From the NCBI GenBank assembly GCA_020850375.1, contig JADZET010000478.1, positions 1-10,163 of the forward strand: DNA of 10,163 nt, given 5' to 3'. The notes below the pieces were generated by a model. It was not told the origin of the DNA and did no database searches. It saw only the letters and a program-made list of their open reading frames with translations. The first letter of the stretch is position 1. The number at the start of each line of letters is the position of its first letter. Made by a program: the position numbers and the translations under genes. Below, in pieces: positions 4,789 through 10,163 of the stretch. This DNA is from Phycisphaeraceae bacterium. Its GTDB lineage: Bacteria; Planctomycetota; Phycisphaerae; Phycisphaerales; Phycisphaeraceae.

Positions 4789-6798
4789 ATGGCCGCTCCC
4801 GCTGGGTCGATCCGCGCCGGCCGGGCGTTCGTCGAGCTGTTCGCCGACGACAGCAAGCTCGTGCGCGGTTTGCGCGCCGCCGAGGCCAAACTCAAGGCCT
4901 TCGGTGCAGGTGTCCGCAACCTGGGCCTGAAGCTCGCCGCGTTGGGAGCAGCCATCGTCGCGCCGCTGGTGGCCTCGACCAAAGTCTTCGCCAAGATGGG
5001 CGACGACCTGGCCAAGATGAGCGCCCGCACCGGCTTCAGCGTCGAGACGCTCAGCGAACTGGGCTTCGCGGCTGAACTGTCCGGCGCGAACGTGGAGGAC
5101 TTGGAGAAATCCATCCGCCGCATGCAGGCCACCATCGTGGACGCCGCCCAGGGCTTATCCACCGCAACCGACGCACTGACCGTGCTGGGGCTGTCCGTCG
5201 AGGACTTGGCGGGCCTCTCGCCCGAGCAGCAGTTCAAGCTCATCGCCGACCGGCTGGCCGGGATCGAAGACCCCACGCTCCGCGCCGCGACTGCAATGGA
5301 TGTGTTTGGCCGCTCGGGCACGATGCTGCTGCCCATGCTGGCCGGGGGCGCGGCCGGCATCGAGGAGCTTCAAAAGCAGGCCCGCAAGCTGGGGCTGACC
5401 ATCTCCACCGCCGATGCCAAAGCGGCCGAGCGCTTCACCGACACCTTGAGCATGATGTGGAGGGTGCTCAAGCAGGGCGTCTTCGTCATCGGCTCGGCCC
5501 TCGTGCCGCTGCTCTCACAGGTGGCCCAGTGGGTGACCAAGGTCGCCGTCGTCTCGGCCGATTGGATCAAGCGCAACAAGCAGCTGGTCGTCGGCCTGTT
5601 CAAGCTGGCCTTGGCGCTGGTCGCCGGCGGTGTCGCTCTGGTGGCGGTCGGTTACGCGATCACGGGTCTGGCCAAAGTGATGGGCGCGTTGGCCGTGGTC
5701 GTCACCGGCGTGGGAACGGCGTTGAAGCTGCTCGGCGCGGCGCTGGGCCTGCTCATCTCCCCGATCGGCCTGGTCATCTCGGCCGTAGTCGCCCTGGGCG
5801 CATACCTTCTATATACGACCGACGCCGGCGCGAAGGCTCTCTCTTGGTTGGCTGAACACTTCCGGGGCCTGCGCGACGATGCCGTGGCATCATTCCAGGG
5901 GATCGCCGACGCACTCGCGGCGGGGGACATGGCTCTCGCGGCAAAGGTTCTCTGGTTGACGCTCAAGATGGAGTGGACGCGGGGGATCAACCTGCTGGAG
6001 AAACTCTGGCTGGACTTCCGAGGGTTCTTCATCAGCACCGGCTACGACGCCTGGCACGGCCTTTTGGCCACCGCCGAAGTGGTGTGGCATGCCCTGGAGG
6101 TGGGCTGGATCGAGACCACGGCCTTCCTCTCGCGCACCTGGACTCAGTTCACCGCCTGGGTGCAGCAGGCCTGGCAGTGGACCGGCAAGCAACTCGCCAA
6201 GGCGTGGAACTGGATGCGCGAGCAGTTTGATTCCAATTTTGATGCCGAGGCTGCCAACCGCGCGGCCGAGGAGTACTACGCGGCCAAGAAGACGGAGATC
6301 GAGCGCGAGATCGGCCGGCAACTGTCCGATCGTGAGGATCGCCGCCAGCAGCAGCGCCAGCAATCCGCGCGCGTCCATGAGGACACGATGGCCGAGATCG
6401 GCCGGGAGAACATCGAGAAACACGAGCAGCTCGACGCCGAGTATCAGAAGCGCCTGGCCGAGAACGAAAAGGAACTAGCCGAAGCCCGCAAAGCCTGGCA
6501 GGACGCTTTGGACGAGGCCAAGCGAAAGCGCGCGGCCGGTGGAAGCGAACCCGATGCGGGCGGTCCCGACGACTTCATGTCCAAAATGCGCCGCAGTCTG
6601 GGTGATCTGGGCGACCTACTTGAGACCGCCAAGCAGCAGACGATCGAGGTGGCCGGCACGTTCAATCCGGCGGCCCTGCTGGGTCTCCAGGCCGGCGGCA
6701 ACGCCGCTGAACGCACCGCCAACGCCACCGAGCAGACAGCCCGCAACACCGCCCGCCTGGTCAACCAAGCGGCGCAGGGCAAGTTGGTCTTCACCTGA
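4789..6798 (+). CDS. Tail tape measure protein
   Basis: 669 aa from ATG 4789 with GAGGGG at 4777-4782. It is the longest gene in the window and directly follows the chaperones. The N-terminal part has helices including LKAFGAGVRNLGLKLAALGA (about 34-53). Next comes ARTGFSVETLSELGFAAELS (79-98), a block typical of TP901-type tape measure proteins, then QFKLIADRLAGIEDP (148-162). Hydrophobic, membrane-like segments fill about 265-345. Residues 389-475 are tryptophan-rich with an 11-residue spacing. A highly charged coiled coil follows (about 490-582), and the C-terminus is Ala/Thr/Asn-rich (NAAERTANATEQTARNTARL). It sets tail length and probably helps DNA cross the host membrane. If the usual ~0.15 nm per residue holds, the tail is about 100 nm. 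Confidence 0.9.
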   Translation: MAAPAGSIRAGRAFVELFADDSKLVRGLRAAEAKLKAFGAGVRNLGLKLAALGAAIVAPLVASTKVFAKMGDDLAKMSARTGFSVETLSELGFAAELSGANVEDLEKSIRRMQATIVDAAQGLSTATDALTVLGLSVEDLAGLSPEQQFKLIADRLAGIEDPTLRAATAMDVFGRSGTMLLPMLAGGAAGIEELQKQARKLGLTISTADAKAAERFTDTLSMMWRVLKQGVFVIGSALVPLLSQVAQWVTKVAVVSADWIKRNKQLVVGLFKLALALVAGGVALVAVGYAITGLAKVMGALAVVVTGVGTALKLLGAALGLLISPIGLVISAVVALGAYLLYTTDAGAKALSWLAEHFRGLRDDAVASFQGIADALAAGDMALAAKVLWLTLKMEWTRGINLLEKLWLDFRGFFISTGYDAWHGLLATAEVVWHALEVGWIETTAFLSRTWTQFTAWVQQAWQWTGKQLAKAWNWMREQFDSNFDAEAANRAAEEYYAAKKTEIEREIGRQLSDREDRRQQQRQQSARVHEDTMAEIGRENIEKHEQLDAEYQKRLAENEKELAEARKAWQDALDEAKRKRAAGGSEPDAGGPDDFMSKMRRSLGDLGDLLETAKQQTIEVAGTFNPAALLGLQAGGNAAERTANATEQTARNTARLVNQAAQGKLVFT

Positions 6799-6810
6799 GG
6801 TTGAACCGCG

Positions 6811-7617
6811 ATGCCCGTCACCGTGGAAGAGCGATATCAGAGCCGGACCGTCAGCGGCGATGACGGCGAGTTGATCTATTTGATCCGTGGCACCGAGGAC
6901 CACGCCGAGGCGCGGACGCAGCTCCTGGCGACCGCCCCGACCACACTTGGTTCACTGCACCGCGACTTGGACTCGGTCCGCGTCGAGGAACTGCACACGG
7001 GCATCTGGTTAGGCACGGTCCCCTACGCCAAGAGCCAGTTCACGCAGTCCGAGCCGCAGACCGGGGACTCGGTCTACAGTTTCGACACCGGCGGCGGCAC
7101 CCAGCACGTCACGCAAAGCCTTCAAACCATCGGCAAGTACCCCACCGGCGCGCCGGACTTCAAGGGCGCGATCGGCGTGACGCGTGACAGTGTCGAGGGC
7201 GTGGACATCACTGTGCCCGTCTACCGCTTCAGCGAGACGCACATCATCGACGATGACGATGTGACCGCTGTCTACAAGGGCAAGCTCTACAGCCTGACGG
7301 GCAAGGTGAACAGCAGCTCCTTCCGGGGGCTGGCCGCGGGCGAGTGCCTGTTCCTGGGCGCATCCGGCTCCAAACGTGGCGGACCGTCCGGCGAGGACTG
7401 GGAGATCACCTTCAACTTCGCGGCTAGCCCCAACCGCACGGGACTGGTCGTCGGTGACATCACCGGCATCGCCAAGAAGGGTTGGGATTACCTGTGGGTG
7501 CGCTACGAGGACGCCGAGGACGCCACGGCCAAAGCCTTGGTCAAGCGCCCCGTCGCCGCTTACGTCGAGAAGGTCTACGACTCGGGTGACTTCAGCGACC
7601 TGGGGATTGGGACATAA
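6811..7617 (+). CDS. Distal tail / baseplate-region protein, unknown family
   Basis: 268 aa from ATG 6811, with GAGG at 6797-6800 overlapping the previous stop. It is beta-rich throughout, without signal or TM segments. Recognisable stretches are MPVTVEERYQSRTVSGDDGE at the start and LHTGIWLGTVPYAKSQF (about 61-77). Later stretches are QTIGKYPTGAPDFKGAIGVT (about 106-125), VEGVDITVPVYRFSETH (129-145) and NFAASPNRTGLVVGDI (about 203-218). The gene position right after the tape measure is that of distal tail or tail hub proteins. The repeated strand/turn pattern fits, but I do not recognise a named family. One TTCCGGGGG element (7321-7329) is read as FRG. After this gene the operon is interrupted by the minus-strand acetyltransferase. 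Confidence 0.7.
   Translation: MPVTVEERYQSRTVSGDDGELIYLIRGTEDHAEARTQLLATAPTTLGSLHRDLDSVRVEELHTGIWLGTVPYAKSQFTQSEPQTGDSVYSFDTGGGTQHVTQSLQTIGKYPTGAPDFKGAIGVTRDSVEGVDITVPVYRFSETHIIDDDDVTAVYKGKLYSLTGKVNSSSFRGLAAGECLFLGASGSKRGGPSGEDWEITFNFAASPNRTGLVVGDITGIAKKGWDYLWVRYEDAEDATAKALVKRPVAAYVEKVYDSGDFSDLGIGT
7320..7330 (+). repeat. CTTCCGGGGG element, copy 11
   Basis: CTTCCGGGGGC, read as FRG in the distal tail gene. It is the only perfect copy after 4,780. Confidence 0.75.
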
Positions 7618-7620
7618 ATG

Positions 7621-7645
7621 ATCGCTCAGATATCACGACCACCGG
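7621..7645. repeat. Left partial inverted repeat at acetyltransferase insert
   Basis: ATCGCTCA (7621-7628) runs straight into GATATCAC (7629-7636) and then GACCACCGG. The reverse complement of the far side (8237-8274) has the same words, ATCGCTCA, GATATCAC and GACCGG, in the same order but with 12 bases between the first two. These sit at the outer edges of the minus-strand GNAT gene. They could mark an insertion edge or be chance. Confidence 0.3.
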
Positions 7646-7650
7646 CACAC

Positions 7651-8232
7651 TCACAAGGTCAGTTGCCAGATCAGCATGGCCTCCCCTGCGACCTCCTGAC
7701 AATGCGCGTACCCAAAACGACGAATCTCAATGAGTTCGGCCCCACTGGCTGCATAGAACCGGCAGGCGGACAGGTTGACGTTCTGGGTCTCTATGACGAG
7801 GAAGCGGAATCCGCGATCCCTGGCCCACTGAGCAGCGTGCGCAAGGAGGGCACTTCCTACCCCTCGTCGGCGACTCTTTGTCGCCACGCGGATGTCAACA
7901 AGGACGGCGGCGTCGATGCGTTGCCCTACACCGACCAGACTTGGGGTGGGCGGAGCCACAGCCGCACCTCCGACCGGCGCGTCCGAAACAATCGCCAGGA
8001 ATATACCCCAGTTCCCGAGATCGAATGTCCTGGCCCAGCCGGTCGGCGCATCGTCGATCGTGAACATCCTCTTGGTGTAGGGCGCATCGATGGTACGTTC
8101 GCGCAGGGCAATCCCACCCAGTCCGCCGTCGAGCACCTCACACTGAAGAATCCGTTCGACACGGAAGTCACCGGATGTGTGCGGGTAGTCATTCCAGCTC
8201 TCGGCTCCAATCTTGCGAACGTCGATGGACAT
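7651..8232 (-). CDS. GNAT family N-acetyltransferase (streptothricin-acetyltransferase-like)
   Basis: 193 aa on the minus strand from ATG at 8232 down to TGA at 7651. It transfers an acetyl group from acetyl-CoA to an amine; the substrate is unknown. The C-terminal half is plainly GNAT: DAAVLVDIRVA (about 107-117), the acetyl-CoA loop RRRGVG (121-126, R-x-x-G-x-G), SALLAHAAQWARDRG, then VIETQNVN (146-153), ACRFYAASGAELIEI (157-171) and a final MLIWQL strand. 'ETQN.N..ACRFY...GA' matches the streptothricin/antibiotic-type acetyltransferase group I know. The N-terminal third (about 1-100) is less familiar. In-frame ATG 8358 would add 42 residues inside the next gene and is unlikely. It is the only gene against the operon, so it looks like inserted cargo (a moron). 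Confidence 0.85.
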   Translation of the reverse strand: MSIDVRKIGAESWNDYPHTSGDFRVERILQCEVLDGGLGGIALRERTIDAPYTKRMFTIDDAPTGWARTFDLGNWGIFLAIVSDAPVGGAAVAPPTPSLVGVGQRIDAAVLVDIRVATKSRRRGVGSALLAHAAQWARDRGFRFLVIETQNVNLSACRFYAASGAELIEIRRFGYAHCQEVAGEAMLIWQLTL

Positions 8233-8236
8233 GGTT

Positions 8237-8274
8237 CCGGTCTCGTGTGATATCGAGTAGCCATCGTGAGCGAT
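8237..8274. repeat. Right partial inverted repeat at acetyltransferase insert
   Basis: CCGGTC (8237-8242), GTGATATC (8247-8254) and TGAGCGAT (8267-8274) are the reverse complements of words at 7621-7645. A second local inverted pair, GATATCG (8249-8255) and CGATATC (8271-8277), also lies here, across the start of the 8266 gene. Small words only, so the match is suggestive. Confidence 0.3.
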
Positions 8275-9078
8275 ATCTTCAAGAAAGTTCAGTCCGGCCA
8301 GGAGTTGCGGATTCCCGCCACAGCCTACAACGCCTTCGTCGACGCGGCCAGGGCGCACCGCGCTTCGCAGCAGGAAGTCGCCTCTCAGCCCCGCCCGGGC
8401 GTCACTCAGACCACGATTGTTCCGGTCCGCAACGACAGCGGCGCGGACCGCGACCGCTTCGACATCCTCGGCATCAACGGCCCCCTGTTTACGCCCACGG
8501 CCGCACTCGATCAGTTCAAGAACCGCGTGATGCTGACCGGCGGTACGCCCGGTTCAGGGCATAGCGCTAACTTCGCCATCCTGCTGGAACCGGTCAAGAG
8601 TGGCAAGATCGCCGCCGCCTGCATTGCCGGCGTCTGCCCGGCCAGGATCAACGTCCTGAATCAATCGTACGTCTACGCCGATGTGGCCTCCGGAAGTGCC
8701 GCCAATTTGCAGAGCGGGATACTCGGCGCGGCCTTCATCATCTGGAAGGAAACCGGCACGGGCGTGAAGTGGGCGATCGTCAGTCTCCGTGGCCCGGCCA
8801 GCGATCGCGGTTCGGCGAGCAATCCCCTGAACCTCACCTTCACCGGCGAAGCCGACCACGGCGGCTCGCCCAACACGACGCCGTGGGACATCACGAATCA
8901 GGGTGCGTACAACGGCGTGCGGCTGAGCGTGTGCAGTCTGCCTTACTACGACCACACCTTGGCGACGCCGGTGCTCAAGGCCTTCAAGCGCGATTGGACC
9001 ATCTCCTCCACCGGCGCGGTCCTGGCCATCAGCGCCGAGACCGAGTTCAACATCGACACGCCGGAGGCCTGCTCGTGA
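8266..9078 (+). CDS. Putative virion protein, planctomycete-phage-like family
   Basis: 270 aa from GTG 8266. There is no clear ribosome site, and the start lies just past the inserted acetyltransferase gene. The N-terminus (SDIFKKVQSGQELRIPATAY, NAFVDAARAHRAS) is followed by TIVPVRNDSGADRDRFDILG (about 50-70), the most conserved-looking part. Then come PLFTPTAALDQFKNRVMLTG (about 73-92), FAILLEPVKSGKIAAACIAG and IIWKETGTGVKWAIVSLRGP (about 158-177). I recall this 'VrN.SGad..RFdiLgi..P...P....~F..rv.l.G' family from phage regions of Planctomycetes, with no assigned function. The C-terminal ~90 residues form a beta-rich domain (ASNPLNLTFTGEADHGG onward). It is probably a tail-tip or fibre-associated structural protein, by position. 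The stop overlaps the next GTG (GTGA). Confidence 0.66.
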   Translation: MSDIFKKVQSGQELRIPATAYNAFVDAARAHRASQQEVASQPRPGVTQTTIVPVRNDSGADRDRFDILGINGPLFTPTAALDQFKNRVMLTGGTPGSGHSANFAILLEPVKSGKIAAACIAGVCPARINVLNQSYVYADVASGSAANLQSGILGAAFIIWKETGTGVKWAIVSLRGPASDRGSASNPLNLTFTGEADHGGSPNTTPWDITNQGAYNGVRLSVCSLPYYDHTLATPVLKAFKRDWTISSTGAVLAISAETEFNIDTPEACS

Positions 9079-9635
9079 GCCCGCACCTCAAACGCGCTGC
9101 CAGCGGCCACCTGTTCCGCACGTCGTGGAAGCATCTCTCTCGCGGCTGCCCGCCGCCGCCCAATCCGTGTGCCTGCGGAGGTAAAACCCAGCTCTACCTG
9201 ACCTTCTCCGGCATCCAGCCTTGCTGCTACGTCTGCGGCGGCATCGACAGCGCCCGCTGGCTGGTGGGCGGCCAGTCCGGCTGGGTGCCGATCAACGGCG
9301 GCAACTATATCGGTCTGCTGGACATTCAAATCTATAACAATGATCCGCCGTGCGCTACGACCCGGCGACTGGATCGAGACTTCGACGTGTATGCCTGCGT
9401 CGGCTGCTCCGGCGGCCTGTGGACGATCGGGCTGACCTCGTATGGCACCTGCGAAGATGAGCCCGGCTGGCCTAACGCGATCCTCTTCCGCGGGCAAACC
9501 ACGCAGCCGCTATGCAGCGGCACAACCGTCGTGCAGAACAGCCTGACCAGCAGCAACTGCCCGCAGACCGCATCGGCCTGCGGCATCGGCGGCCACGTCG
9601 TGGCCTATGGCGGACAAGTCACGGTGAGCAGTTGA
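9075..9635 (+). CDS. Cysteine-rich beta protein (putative tail-tip/virion)
   Basis: 186 aa from GTG 9075, which overlaps the previous stop as GTGA and has GGAGG at 9063-9067. In-frame ATG 8769 is rejected because it lies deep inside the previous gene. It has 13 cysteines (residues 25, 32, 34, 50, 51, 54, 93, 108, 111, 126, 147, 162, 169), including PNPCACGGKTQLYLTFSG, QPCCYVCGG and YACVGCSGGLWTIGL. There is no signal peptide. Short strands and Gly-rich turns suggest a beta-sandwich held by disulfides or metal. The C-terminal part (AILFRGQTTQPLCSG, VVQNSLTSSNCPQ, GIGGHVVAYGG) looks repeated in style. Similar Cys-rich small proteins accompany planctomycete phage tail genes, by recall. Function unknown. 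Confidence 0.66.
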   Translation: MSPHLKRAASGHLFRTSWKHLSRGCPPPPNPCACGGKTQLYLTFSGIQPCCYVCGGIDSARWLVGGQSGWVPINGGNYIGLLDIQIYNNDPPCATTRRLDRDFDVYACVGCSGGLWTIGLTSYGTCEDEPGWPNAILFRGQTTQPLCSGTTVVQNSLTSSNCPQTASACGIGGHVVAYGGQVTVSS

Positions 9636-10060
9636 TGAGCGACGATCGCATCTCCGAGAGCGTGTCCGTGCGGTTCCTTAGTAGCGGCGGCCTTGTCGTG
9701 CAGGTGCATCACGAGAGGGTTCGCGCCCTCGCCGAGTGGGACGCCGCCGCGCGACTGGTGCGCCACGAGTGCCGGTTCGACGCAGAGCCGGTGCCGAGCG
9801 CGGAACCACCAATCGATCCGCAACCTGCCACCGATTGTCGTGGCAACCCGATCAAGGGTGCCGTCGGTCTGGCCAAGGCTTATCTCGGCCTGGACAAAGC
9901 CGACGACGCCACTGCCCGACGCCGCTGGGAAATCTGCACGACCTGCGAGCATTTCGACCTGGGCCTCTGCCGCCTCTGCGGCTGCCACCTCAGCGCCAAG
10001 GTCCGCCTCGCCAGCCAATCCTGCCCTGCGACACCTCCTCGCTGGGCGGCGTCGCAATAA
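9635..10060 (+). CDS. Small zinc-finger-like protein
   Basis: 141 aa from ATG 9635 (TGATG overlap; GGTGAG at 9623-9628). The N-terminus is a strand-rich segment (SVSVRFLSSGGLVVQVHHER), followed by a helix (VRALAEWDAAARLV) and a proline-rich linker (about 51-66). The C-terminal half has KGAVGLAKAYLGLDKADD and then a cysteine cluster: C101-x2-C104-x7-C112-x2-C115-x-C117-x12-C130, in CTTCEHFDLGLCRLCGCHLS and then KVRLASQSCP. The order CxxC...CxLCGC...CP...W is a known small zinc-binding layout in phage and bacterial proteins. It may bind nucleic acid or stabilise a virion part. Its place at the end of the tail operon gives no clear role. Confidence 0.7.
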   Translation: MSDDRISESVSVRFLSSGGLVVQVHHERVRALAEWDAAARLVRHECRFDAEPVPSAEPPIDPQPATDCRGNPIKGAVGLAKAYLGLDKADDATARRRWEICTTCEHFDLGLCRLCGCHLSAKVRLASQSCPATPPRWAASQ

Positions 10061-10137
10061 TGGATTCATCGAAGTTGCAGTTCTGCGACGCGGCGATCGC
10101 AAAGAATCGTGCCTTGAGACACACGCCACGCCACTGA
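10060..10137 (+). CDS. Doubtful 25-codon ORF at operon end
   Basis: ATG 10060 overlaps the previous stop as TAATG and gives MDSSKLQFCDAAIAKNRAL followed by RHTPRH and a TGA at 10135-10137. No ribosome site is visible. The coupling suggests translation, but 25 residues is very short. A frameshift near the end is possible: another frame stays open past 10137 to the window end. It is either a tiny peptide, a broken gene, or the start of a gene damaged by a frameshift. Confidence 0.25.
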   Translation: MDSSKLQFCDAAIAKNRALRHTPRH

Positions 10138-10163
10138 GCCGCCGGACATTTCGTGCCTACCCC

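Noticed and set aside
4737..5360. 207-codon minus-strand frame over the tape measure start
   Set aside because: Ser/Ala-rich translation typical of the antisense of an Ala/Leu-rich gene; the tape measure pattern is clear on the other strand.
7618..8250. 210-codon plus-strand reading frame opposite the acetyltransferase
   Set aside because: Its translation has no family pattern and is rich in odd low-complexity runs, while the minus strand carries full GNAT motifs including R-x-x-G-x-G and ETQN.
8769..9074. Upstream in-frame extension of the cysteine-rich gene
   Set aside because: It would overlap the preceding gene by 300 bases. GTG 9075 has GGAGG and the GTGA overlap seen elsewhere in this operon.

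Overview
The window is one dense block of tailed-phage structural genes, either a prophage or a phage contig. It is GC-rich, and all genes but one lie on the + strand, packed head to tail with overlapping stop/start codons (ATGA, TGATG, GTGA, TAATG). The order is the usual siphovirus head-to-tail order: end of the major capsid protein, capsid cement protein, head-tail connector and tail-completion genes, tail tube, tail assembly chaperones, tape measure, and distal tail genes. No sheath gene lies between the tube and the chaperones, which fits a long non-contractile tail. Several of the distal genes resemble, from memory and not from a search, small families common in phage regions of Planctomycetes. 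A planctomycete host is therefore a reasonable but unproven guess.

Layout. 1-542: capsid end and DUF2190-type cement protein. 561-1645: putative head-tail adaptor, a one-TM small protein, and a putative tail terminator. 1658-2688: two beta-rich proteins, a small virion hairpin/Ig-like type and a lectin/LamG-like type, that look like accessory virion-surface proteins placed among the neck genes. 2688-3533: HK97-gp10-like tail completion protein and the tail tube protein. 3573-4312: tail chaperone G and its T extension in the -1 frame, probably joined by programmed frameshifting. 4309-6798: a predicted lipoprotein and the tape measure protein, which carries an 11-residue tryptophan repeat. 6811-7617: a distal tail protein of unknown family. 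7651-8232: a minus-strand GNAT acetyltransferase cargo gene, the only gene against the operon. 8266-10060: a putative virion protein, a 13-cysteine protein and a small zinc-binding-type protein, followed by a doubtful 25-codon ORF.

The most unusual signal is at DNA level. The core TTCCGGGGG (longer consensus RCTTCCGGGGGC) occurs 11 times on both strands and is read in several different codon frames. By a rough composition estimate about 0.2 copies would be expected in 10 kb. Ten of the 11 copies lie before position 4,780. This is not a protein motif, and no gene in the window explains it. The antisense GNAT gene with partial inverted repeats at its edges, and the G/T frameshift, are the next most interesting points.
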